A DNA stretch of 5,871 nt from DAOUMF01 sp034411955 (GCA_034411955.1 DAOUMF010000035.1:1-5871), one strand, 5' to 3'. Positions 1 to 5,768 are shown, counted from the stretch's first letter. Program-made: numbers and translations. The notes: generated by a model from the letters alone, not told the origin.

Positions 1-1
1 C

Positions 2-592
2 GACGACGCTAAGCGGGGCAAGGTGATAGACGCCATCCGCGAGCGCCTGCCCCAGGGCGAGCACGTCAGGCTGCTGATGCACTCGCTGGCCTTCGGCACC
101 CTCCGCGCGTACGTTCCCCCGGAGCAAAAGGAGGCGGTCAGCCGCGCCCAGATGGAGATGACGCTGGACGTGATGGCGCACAGCCTGGTGTACTGGGTGC
201 AGGGCCTGCTCTACCGCGACCTGCTGGGCCCCGGCTCCAAGGTGTTCGCCATGACCTCATCGGGCTCGCACCGGGTGCTCCCCGACTACGGGCCTGTGGG
301 CTGCGCCAAGGCGGCGCTGGAGTACCACGTGAAGCACCTGGCGGTGGAGCTCTCCGGCCGCGGTATCGCCGTCAACGCCATCCAGGCCGGGGTCACCGAC
401 ACCCCCGCCCTGCGCAAGATCCCCGGCCACCAAGAGATGCTCTCCTTCGCCCAGGCGCGCAATCCCGGCGGCCGCATCACTACCCCGGAGGACGTCGGCC
501 GAACGATAGCGCTCCTGACCGCAGACGACAACTCCTGGGTTACGGGCAACGTCATCGATGTGGACGGCGGGGAAGACCTGGTGACGATCTAG
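2..592 (+). CDS. Enoyl-ACP reductase-like SDR oxidoreductase, 5' truncated
   Basis: This reading frame is open from the window edge (first full codon at 2) to TAG at 590-592, giving 196 visible residues. A GTG at 23 is an in-frame valine, not a credible start, because the Rossmann nucleotide-binding glycine motif of the family is missing and must lie upstream. The catalytic Tyr (287-289) and Lys (308-310) are spaced Y-x6-K, as in FabI/FabL enoyl-ACP reductases, rather than the Y-x3-K of ordinary SDRs. The following segments (KAALE, LAVELS, VNAIQAG, then TPALRKIPGH and the VDGGEDL end) resemble Bacillus FabL more than FabI, as far as memory allows. The expected role is cytosolic NAD(P)H-dependent reduction of the enoyl-ACP double bond in fatty acid elongation. 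No other fatty acid gene is visible, so a different enoyl or ketone substrate is possible. The family is secure; the exact substrate is inferred. Confidence 0.85.
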   Translation, partial: DDAKRGKVIDAIRERLPQGEHVRLLMHSLAFGTLRAYVPPEQKEAVSRAQMEMTLDVMAHSLVYWVQGLLYRDLLGPGSKVFAMTSSGSHRVLPDYGPVGCAKAALEYHVKHLAVELSGRGIAVNAIQAGVTDTPALRKIPGHQEMLSFAQARNPGGRITTPEDVGRTIALLTADDNSWVTGNVIDVDGGEDLVTI

Positions 593-613
593 CGGACGGG
601 GCGGCGCGGCACC

Positions 614-1030
614 TCAGTTGGAGCGGGCGCCGTCGTCCTCGTCCTCTTCCTCGTCCTCGTCGGAGCCCTCGAGGAGGCGCATGATCTCCTCGCCGAAGCG
701 GCGGCGCTCGCGGCCGCTCTCCCGCAGCAGATCGGCGACGTCGGCGACCCCCTTGAGTTCGTCGGCCAGCTCGGGGTAGTCCTCCTCGGAGACGTCCTCG
801 CCACTGAGGACATCGTCGAGCCCTTGTCGTCGTCGTTCCTGCGCGCCCTCAGGCTCGGCGGGGCGCGGCTTGGCCCTGCGGGGGTGCTCCTCGCCGGCAG
901 GCCGTCTCGCGGGGGGCTCCATCGTGAAGACAGACTGAAGCACCGTGCGCAGCCAGCGTTGCTGCCCCGGCGTCAGCGAGGCCACCCTCCCCAATAGTTC
1001 CCGGTCTATCTTGGGCTCGGTCCCAGCCAT
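614..1030 (-). CDS. Small hypothetical protein with acidic C-terminal tail
   Basis: This is a 138-residue protein that I do not recognise. Residues 8-37 look like one or two amphipathic helices (ELLGRVASLTPGQQRWL). Residues 38-69 are a Pro/Arg/Glu-rich, probably disordered linker. Residues 70-121 are predicted helical and charged. Residues 123-133 are almost purely Asp/Glu, followed by a short GARSN end. There is no signal peptide or membrane segment, so it is probably cytosolic. The start was chosen because a TATAAT hexamer ends 8 nt before this ATG, which suits a leaderless transcript; no Shine-Dalgarno is visible. Two other minus-strand frames are open across parts of this stretch, but their translations are Arg/Ser/Thr/Ala-rich and look like shadows. 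The gene converges on the SDR gene with only 21 nt between stops and no obvious hairpin. Acidic tails can mediate binding to basic proteins, but that is speculation here. Confidence 0.6.
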   Translation of the reverse strand: MAGTEPKIDRELLGRVASLTPGQQRWLRTVLQSVFTMEPPARRPAGEEHPRRAKPRPAEPEGAQERRRQGLDDVLSGEDVSEEDYPELADELKGVADVADLLRESGRERRRFGEEIMRLLEGSDEDEEEDEDDGARSN

Positions 1031-1038
1031 TCGCAGCC

Positions 1039-1044
1039 ATTATA
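1039..1044 (-). promoter_or_regulatory. -10 hexamer TATAAT, probable leaderless promoter
   Basis: A perfect TATAAT on the minus strand is followed by 8 nt and then the ATG at 1030. Initiation about 7 nt after the hexamer would place the transcript start within one or two bases of the start codon. No -35 match sits at 16-18 bp. The flanking sequence from the hexamer (TATAATGGC) is identical to that at 2666-2674. Confidence 0.5.
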
Positions 1045-1125
1045 ACGCCTGTCAAGTAACCCGCGATATGGAAATATGAAGGAAGGCGTTCGCGATGGCT
1101 TGGAGGACTTGCCGGACTACCAGCC

Positions 1126-2010
1126 CTAACTCGTTGCCAGGCCCGCAGCTTTGACGGCGATGGGGTTTCTTACCTCAATGTCGTAGCTCTCGTACAGCCG
1201 TACCCACACCCGAAGTTGAAGTTGCCTAATTCTCTCCTCTAGAGTATTCGGCCCACCTTCCGGGATGGTTATTGCCTGGGGCTCTTCCGCGAGCACTTCT
1301 CTGGCACGTGCCTCATCAATGGGATGCACATGCAACTCAGCGTCGCGTCCGTATTTCGTCAAAGTGGCGAACTCGGCCAAGTCCACAACGTAAAGGGCAC
1401 GAGACTCTGCTTCCCTGACAATGACAATCGGTTTGTCGTTGTACGCACCCATGATCCACGGCGACCGGAACTGTTCGCCTAGCTCCCAATCCGGCGTCGC
1501 ATGCTTGTGAAGGTCCACTGCGAAATCGGTTTCCATCGGGCCTGCCAGTACGATGACTGATGCATGGAATGCGTCACTCGCCAATTTATCGGACAGACGG
1601 TCAACGGTTGCGAGAATCTCTGGCCAGTCATAGTGCACCTCGTCGACAACCGATGCGCTCTCCCTAAGAAGTGCTTCGAGACGCCCAAGAAGATGTCTCT
1701 CGGCAGCCAGCGCAAACTGCCACGTGTAGTACGGTGCCCAATTGGACCCCTCGACAAATGGCCCTTTCAAAAGGAGCACATTGAACCCATAGGCGACCGA
1801 GTCATTCCATTCGTGAACGGCAGTAAATGCACCAACTCGCTTGAAGATCGACTCCGTAGTAGCGGTCTGCCTACGGTGCTCCAAGAAGCTCTCTAGAAAC
1901 GCGTCTACTCGCCGCTCCGAGACTTGCTTGGCTATGATGAACTCCTCCTTTCGGAGTTCGTCGGTCCCTAGCGCCGGCCCCGGCGGTTCCACTGGTCCTT
2001 CTTCCCTCAT
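1126..2010 (-). CDS. Unknown protein coupled to RelA/SpoT-domain gene
   Basis: This is a 294-residue protein of unrecognised family. The ATG (2010-2008) overlaps the TGA of the upstream RelA/SpoT gene (2009-2007) as ATGA, so the two are very likely co-translated; AAGG lies 4 nt before the ATG as a modest ribosome site. Residues 1-20 are Pro/Glu-rich and probably disordered. Residues 25-50 and 95-150 are helical. A beta-rich part begins near 150 (SVIVLAGP), continues through 184-210 (PWIMGAY, KPIVIV, ALYVVDL) and ends with a long strand-like stretch, RVWVRLYESYDIEV, at 267-280, closed by RNP. There is no signal peptide and no transmembrane helix. The C-terminal order of elements weakly recalls HK97-fold shell or capsid proteins, but I cannot verify that. 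Position suggests it acts with, or neutralises, the synthetase-like partner. GC content is clearly lower than in lepA or the transporter genes, suggesting acquisition by transfer. Confidence 0.75.
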   Translation of the reverse strand: MREEGPVEPPGPALGTDELRKEEFIIAKQVSERRVDAFLESFLEHRRQTATTESIFKRVGAFTAVHEWNDSVAYGFNVLLLKGPFVEGSNWAPYYTWQFALAAERHLLGRLEALLRESASVVDEVHYDWPEILATVDRLSDKLASDAFHASVIVLAGPMETDFAVDLHKHATPDWELGEQFRSPWIMGAYNDKPIVIVREAESRALYVVDLAEFATLTKYGRDAELHVHPIDEARAREVLAEEPQAITIPEGGPNTLEERIRQLQLRVWVRLYESYDIEVRNPIAVKAAGLATS

Positions 2011-2654
2011 GACACCTTATTCCTCTTAGGTTCTACCACCAGCGGCTCTGGAGGACGCGGACGGTTCGCTTCCTGGCGAATCAATTCCAGTGCATCGTCG
2101 GCCGCCGACAATGCCCGGGCCTCGATCTGAGCTAACTTTGGAAGAATCTCCCTCAAGTCTTCACGACGGTAAAGGTCGGCGCGGGAAACAACAGCCCAGG
2201 CGTCCGCCAATGCCGTGCGTATTTGAATCTCGCAGCCGACACGCGTGGATCCACATTTTATTCGGCCCTTTATGTGAGTGGCCCTATAACCTGAGTCGTC
2301 AGTTATGGGAATGACTTCGAGACCCTCAACGGCACACTGCGCGTCATTCTGGATGTACCCCGCAAGAGTTCGCATGTCCGACGGGCTGACCACCACCACG
2401 CGGGTGCCAATCAAGTCGTCAACTATTAGTACATCGTCGACAGGGAGGCGTTGCTCGTGCAGTGCACGAGTCACTTCTGGGGGCTTCTTGACCCTGCTTT
2501 CGTCAACAAACCGGTATCGGAAGTCATCTCCCGACTCCATAAGGCGCCTGCAAGTGTACTCAAGGTAGCTGCGGAGGCGCGCCGCCGCATTCTCGAGATT
2601 TTGGGCATGCCGGCCCAGTATGCTCGCTACTCTAGCCTCGGTGTCTTCGTCCAT
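2007..2654 (-). CDS. RelA/SpoT-domain protein (small alarmone synthetase-like)
   Basis: This 215-residue protein consists of a single RelA/SpoT nucleotide pyrophosphokinase domain with no HD hydrolase, TGS or ACT domain, the size of a small alarmone synthetase. In order: a helical N-terminus (residues 5-40); RVK at 54-56 (ATP-contacting R and K); DDLIGTRV at 79-86 with the metal-binding Asp80; the G-loop SGYRATH at 121-127 with Tyr123 for acceptor stacking; and CEIQIRT at 141-147 with catalytic Glu142. A charged helical C-terminus and a Pro-rich tail follow. Canonical members make (p)ppGpp from ATP and GDP or GTP; toxic relatives (toxSAS) make ppApp or pyrophosphorylate the tRNA CCA end. The usual WAxxEHxxxYK motif reads WAVVSRADLYR (153-163), so Glu-His is replaced by Ser-Arg. 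The gene shares ATGA with the downstream unknown gene. Its start is supported by a TATAAT 14 nt upstream; no Shine-Dalgarno is visible. The domain is secure; product and toxicity are not. Confidence 0.88.
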   Translation of the reverse strand: MDEDTEARVASILGRHAQNLENAAARLRSYLEYTCRRLMESGDDFRYRFVDESRVKKPPEVTRALHEQRLPVDDVLIVDDLIGTRVVVVSPSDMRTLAGYIQNDAQCAVEGLEVIPITDDSGYRATHIKGRIKCGSTRVGCEIQIRTALADAWAVVSRADLYRREDLREILPKLAQIEARALSAADDALELIRQEANRPRPPEPLVVEPKRNKVS

Positions 2655-2668
2655 AAGTGTCCGGCGCC

Positions 2669-2674
2669 ATTATA
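2669..2674 (-). promoter_or_regulatory. -10 hexamer TATAAT before the RelA/SpoT cassette
   Basis: A perfect TATAAT on the minus strand sits 14 nt before the ATG at 2654, inside the 91-nt gap behind lepA. Initiation about 7 nt downstream would give a leader of roughly 7-8 nt, too short for a Shine-Dalgarno, and none is present. No -35 match is seen. It implies that the cassette has its own promoter rather than depending only on read-through from lepA. Confidence 0.45.
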
Positions 2675-2745
2675 CGTCGCGGGGATGCCTGGCTGGCCTC
2701 AGCCCCCTTCCCCTCTCCCGTCGACTCAACAGTCCTCCGCCTTCG

Positions 2746-4614
2746 CTACTTGCCAATCCGCAGCAGCGACATGAACGCCTCCTGCGGGATGTCCACGTTC
2801 CCCACCCGCTTCATCCGCTTCTTGCCCGCCCGCTGCTTCTCCAGCAGCTTGCGCTTGCGGGTGACGTCCCCGCCGTAGCACTTGGCGAGGACGTTCTTGC
2901 GCAGCGCCCGCACCGTCTCCCGCGCCACCACGCGGCCGCCAACCGCCGCCTGGATCGGCACCTCGAAGAGCTGTCGCGGGATCAGGGAGCGCAGCCTCTC
3001 CACCAGCGCCCGCCCCTGCCTCTGCGCCTTGTCGCTGTGGACGAGGGTGCTGAGGGCGTCCACCGGCACCCCGTTCACCAGGATGTCCACCTTCACCAAC
3101 CGCTCCGGCTCCCAGTGCGAGAAGCCGTAGTCCATGCTGGCGTAGCCCTGGGTGCGCGACTTGAGCTGGTCGTAGAAGTCCACCAGCATCTCGGACAGGG
3201 GCATGCGGTACTCCAGCAGCACGCGGCGCTCGCCCTGGCGCACGGCTGGGGCGTGGTCCAGGTAGTCCATGCGGACGTACTCGCCGCGGCGGCCGGTGAC
3301 CAGGTCCATGACGGCGCCGATGTGGCGGTCGGGGGCGATGACGGACACGTTCATCCAGGGCTCGCGGATCTCCTCGATGCGCGACGGGTCGGGGAGGTCG
3401 GCCGGCGAGTCTACCTCGATCTCCTGGCCGTCGGTGAGGAGCGCCTTGTACTCCACGTTGGGCGAGGTGGCCAGCAGGTCCACCTCGTACTCGCGCTCCA
3501 GCCGCTCCTGGACGATGTCCATGTGGAGGAGGCCGAGGAAGCCGGCGCGGAAGCCGGGCCCGAGGGCGAGGGAGGACTCCGGCTGGTAGCTGAGGGCCGC
3601 GTCGTTGAGCTGGAGCTTCTCCAGGGCGTCGCGCAGGAGGTCGTACTCTTCCGAGTTGACGGGATAGAGCCCGGCGAACACCATGGGCTTGGCGGGACGG
3701 TACCCCGTGAGCGGCTCGGGTGAGCGGGAGCCTGCCCTGAGCGAAGTCGCAGGGTCGAACGTCAGCGTGTCCCCCACGCGGCAGTCGCGGACGGTCTTGA
3801 GGCCGCTGGCCACGTAGCCCACCTCGCCCGTGGCCAGGCCGTCGCTGGGCGAGAACGAGGGCCGGAACGTGCCCACCTCGAGCGGCTCCAGCGAGCGCCC
3901 CGTCGCCATCAGGCGGAGCTTCCGCTGAGGCACGATCTCCCCATCCACCACGCGGACGTAGGCGATGACGCCCTTGTAGGGGTCGTACTTGGAGTCGAAG
4001 ATGAGGGCTCGAAGGGGCGCCGCGGGGTCGCCCGCCGGGGGCGGGATGCGCCGGACGATCGCCTCCAGGAGCTCCGGCACCCCGGTGCCCTCCTTGGCGG
4101 AGACGAGCAGCACGTCGTCGCGGGCGAAGCCGATGACCTCGACCAGCTCCTGGGCGACGCGCTCCGGCTCGGCGGCGGGCAGGTCGATCTTGTTGACGAT
4201 GGGGATGACGGTGAGGTCCTGCTCCAGAGCCATGTAGACGTTGGCGAGGGTCTGGGCCTCGATGCCCTGGGAGGCGTCGACGACGAGGAGGGCGCCCTCG
4301 GCGGCGGCCAGGGCGCGCGACACCTCATAGGTGAAGTCGACGTGGCCGGGGGTATCGATGAGGTTGAGCTCATAGGCCTGCCCTGAGCCTGTGGTGTAGG
4401 TCATGCGGACGGCGGCGGCCTTGATCGTGATGCCGCGCTCGCGCTCGAGGTCCATCTGGTCGAGCACCTGTTCGGCCATCTGGCGCTTGGGGATGGTTCC
4501 GGTTAGCTCCAGCATGCGGTCGGCCAGGGTGGACTTGCCGTGGTCGATGTGGGCGATGGTGCAGAAGTTACGGATTAGGGACTGAGCCTGTCCTGAGCCT
4601 GCTGAGGGATCCAT
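2746..4614 (-). CDS. lepA: Elongation factor 4 (LepA), with in-frame repeat insertions
   Basis: This is a complete 622-residue LepA/EF4, a ribosome-binding translational GTPase linked to initiation and to back-translocation. The G motifs are intact: AHIDHGKST (21-29), ERERGITIK switch I (57-65), DTPGH (87-91, His91 catalytic), NKID (141-144) and SAK (172-174). Domains II, III and V follow, then the LepA-specific C-terminus with KCYGGDVTRKRKLLEKQ (578-594) and lysine-rich GKKRMK. Usual members have about 600 residues. The excess fits three inserts: residues 3-10 directly after MD, 76-80 (GSGQA), and about 287-302 between GDTLTF and the KPMVFAG strand. Each coincides with a copy of one DNA repeat. 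All lie at the N-terminus or in surface loops, so the enzyme is probably functional. The start is the only ATG that fits, with QSLIRNFC following the insert; no Shine-Dalgarno precedes it, but a -10-like TACCAT does. Confidence 0.97.
   Translation of the reverse strand: MDPSAGSGQAQSLIRNFCTIAHIDHGKSTLADRMLELTGTIPKRQMAEQVLDQMDLERERGITIKAAAVRMTYTTGSGQAYELNLIDTPGHVDFTYEVSRALAAAEGALLVVDASQGIEAQTLANVYMALEQDLTVIPIVNKIDLPAAEPERVAQELVEVIGFARDDVLLVSAKEGTGVPELLEAIVRRIPPPAGDPAAPLRALIFDSKYDPYKGVIAYVRVVDGEIVPQRKLRLMATGRSLEPLEVGTFRPSFSPSDGLATGEVGYVASGLKTVRDCRVGDTLTFDPATSLRAGSRSPEPLTGYRPAKPMVFAGLYPVNSEEYDLLRDALEKLQLNDAALSYQPESSLALGPGFRAGFLGLLHMDIVQERLEREYEVDLLATSPNVEYKALLTDGQEIEVDSPADLPDPSRIEEIREPWMNVSVIAPDRHIGAVMDLVTGRRGEYVRMDYLDHAPAVRQGERRVLLEYRMPLSEMLVDFYDQLKSRTQGYASMDYGFSHWEPERLVKVDILVNGVPVDALSTLVHSDKAQRQGRALVERLRSLIPRQLFEVPIQAAVGGRVVARETVRALRKNVLAKCYGGDVTRKRKLLEKQRAGKKRMKRVGNVDIPQEAFMSLLRIGK
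3729..3754 (-). repeat. Dispersed repeat copy inside lepA (domain II region)
   Basis: The plus-strand text begins AGCCTGCCCTGAGC and continues GAAGTCGCAGGG. It shares the GCCTGYCCTGAGC core with the copies at 4376-4392 and 4585-4609 but has a variant arm. On the lepA strand it is read as SLRAGS and flanking residues, a different frame from the other two copies. Escherichia coli LepA, as recalled, has a shorter loop here. Confidence 0.6.
4376..4392 (-). repeat. Dispersed repeat copy inside lepA (G-domain loop)
   Basis: The 17-nt plus-strand unit GCCTGCCCTGAGCCTGT matches the copy at 4585-4609 over its core with one difference. Together with the base at 4375 it encodes GSGQA (residues 76-80), in the loop between MTY and YELNLIDTPGH where LepA proteins vary. 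Confidence 0.55.
4585..4609 (-). repeat. Dispersed repeat copy at the lepA N-terminus
   Basis: The plus strand holds AGCCTGTCCTGAGCC and then TGCTGAGGGA. Counted from 4582 it includes a tandem 11-mer, CTGAGCCTGTC followed by CTGAGCCTGCT. On the lepA strand it encodes residues 3-10, PSAGSGQA, placed between the initiating MD and the conserved QSLIRNFC. GSGQA here is the same pentapeptide as at residues 76-80. Confidence 0.65.
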
Positions 4615-4623
4615 GCTGAGGCT

Positions 4624-4653
4624 ATGGTAGCAGAGGAGCGGGCCGGAGGTCAG
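4624..4653 (-). promoter_or_regulatory. Candidate lepA promoter (-35 CTGACC, -10 TACCAT)
   Basis: On the minus strand, CTGACC (4653-4648) is separated by 18 nt from TACCAT (4629-4624), which lies 9 nt before the lepA ATG. Both hexamers match consensus at four of six positions. Initiation would fall within a few bases of the ATG, so lepA would be nearly leaderless, consistent with the lack of a Shine-Dalgarno. Confidence 0.3.
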
Positions 4654-4679
4654 AGGCGGGGGCGAAAGGCGTATGTGGT

Positions 4680-4704
4680 CCCTTCGACCGGGTCAGAGCA
4701 GGCT
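4680..4704 (+). repeat. Degenerate dispersed repeat copy, intergenic
   Basis: The 125-nt gap between lepA and the transporter ATPase contains a unit starting CCCTTCGACCGGGTCAG and ending AGCAGGCT. It is in the same DNA orientation as the lepA copies when those are read on the plus strand in reverse complement (CCCT, CAGG, CAGGCT order), with about three mismatches to the family pattern. This is the only copy outside a coding region. Confidence 0.45.
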
Positions 4705-4739
4705 GACGATGAACAGGTGACGAGACCGTGGGCCGCCGC

Positions 4740-5768
4740 TCACACCCGGTGGCAGGCCACCCAGTGCTCGCTGCCCGGGCTGCCCACCTTGCGCCATTCC
4801 GGTATCCGGGCCTTGCACTCGTCGACGGCGATGGGGCAGCGAGTGTGGAAGACGCAGCCGGAGGGCGGGTTCAGAGGGCTGGGGACATCGCCGGTGAGGA
4901 TGATGCGGTCGCGCTGGGCCTCGACGGCGGGGTCGGGAATGGGCACGGCGGACAGGAGCGCCTTGGTGTAGGGGTGCAGCGGGTTCTCGTACAGCTCCCA
5001 GCGGTCGGTCAGCTCCATGATCTTGCCCAGGTACATCACCGCCACCCGGTCGCTGATGTGCCGCACGACGGAGAGGTCATGGGCGATGAACAGATAGGTG
5101 AGCCCAAAGCTCTCCTGAAGCTCTTCCAGCAGGTTGATGATCTGAGCCTGGATGGAGACATCGAGGGCGGAGACGGGCTCGTCGGCGACGATGAAGGAGG
5201 GCTGGACGGCGAGGGCGCGGGCGACGCCGATGCGCTGGCGCTGGCCGCCGGAGAACTCGTGGGGGTAGCGGTTGGCGTAGTAGGGGTTGAGGCCGACGGT
5301 GCGCATCAGCTCCTGCACGCGCTCCCGGCGCTCGCCACGGGACTTGGCCAGGCCGTGGATGACGATCGGCTCGGCGATAATGGCGCCCACGCTCATGCGG
5401 GGGTTGAGCGAGGCGTAGGGGTCCTGGAAGATCATCTGCATGCGGCGGCGCATGCGGCGGATATCGCCAGCGCGCATGCGTGTGAGCTCCTTGCCCTCGA
5501 ACTGGATCTCGCCAGCCGTGGGGCGGTAGAGCATCAGGATGACGCGGCCCAGGGTGGTCTTGCCGCAGCCGCTCTCCCCCACCAGGCCAAGCGTCTCGCC
5601 ACGCCTGATCTCGAAGTTGACGCCGTCGACGGCCTTAACCGCGCCCACCTTTCGCTGGAAGATGATGCCGGACGTCACCGGGAAGTGCATGCAGATGTCG
5701 CTGACCTTGACGATGGTGTTATCGCCAGGGCCGGCGGTAGGTGTCTTCGATGCCTGTTCTACAACCAT
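4740..5768 (-). CDS. Oligopeptide/dipeptide ABC transporter ATPase (OppF/DppF-like)
   Basis: This 342-residue cytoplasmic ATPase powers peptide or nickel-type import with a partner ATPase, two permeases and a binding protein. Motifs in order: Walker A GESGCGKTT (64-72); Q-loop FQDPYASLNPR with Gln115; ABC signature SGGQRQR (173-179); Walker B FIVADEP (192-198) with catalytic Glu197; D-loop SALD; switch His230 (IAHD). The C-terminal oligopeptide-transporter extension follows, with HPYTKALLSAVP (265-276) and Cys305, Cys311, Cys318 and Cys339 (C-x5-C-x6-C-x20-C). These cysteines match those that bind an Fe-S cluster in related Opp/Dpp ATPases. The frame continues upstream to 5834, but the ATG at 5768 is chosen because AGGAG lies 5 nt before it and the upstream gene's stop falls at 5777. 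It is very probably co-transcribed with that gene. The substrate cannot be read from the ATPase alone; OppF and DppF are equally possible. Confidence 0.93.
   Translation of the reverse strand: MVVEQASKTPTAGPGDNTIVKVSDICMHFPVTSGIIFQRKVGAVKAVDGVNFEIRRGETLGLVGESGCGKTTLGRVILMLYRPTAGEIQFEGKELTRMRAGDIRRMRRRMQMIFQDPYASLNPRMSVGAIIAEPIVIHGLAKSRGERRERVQELMRTVGLNPYYANRYPHEFSGGQRQRIGVARALAVQPSFIVADEPVSALDVSIQAQIINLLEELQESFGLTYLFIAHDLSVVRHISDRVAVMYLGKIMELTDRWELYENPLHPYTKALLSAVPIPDPAVEAQRDRIILTGDVPSPLNPPSGCVFHTRCPIAVDECKARIPEWRKVGSPGSEHWVACHRV

Noticed and set aside
593..613. Possible bidirectional terminator between the convergent genes
   Set aside because: The 21 nt are GC-rich but show no inverted repeat or T-tract.
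1050..1055. Perfect TTGACA on the minus strand upstream of the acidic-protein gene
   Set aside because: It is only 5 nt from TATAAT, far too close to act as its -35 element.
1564..1896. Plus-strand open frame (110 codons) within the 294-residue gene
   Set aside because: It has no family features, no start context, and is antisense to the ATGA-coupled gene that forms a coherent protein.
2703..2719. Pyrimidine-only tract behind lepA
   Set aside because: There is no stem before it on either strand, so it is not a supportable terminator; it is a simple composition feature.
2620..3723. Long open plus-strand frame (367 codons) antisense to lepA
   Set aside because: The translation is His/Leu/Val/Arg-rich low complexity with no motifs; it is the mirror of GC-rich lepA codons, and lepA itself is certain.
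3909..4373. Second minus-strand open frame within lepA (154 codons)
   Set aside because: Its translation is mostly Ser/Pro/Arg/Thr and lies in another frame of the lepA G-domain.
5142..5150. CTGAGCCTG resembling part of the dispersed repeat
   Set aside because: It encodes the conserved IQAQI segment of the ATPase just after Walker B, so the match is explained by coding sequence.
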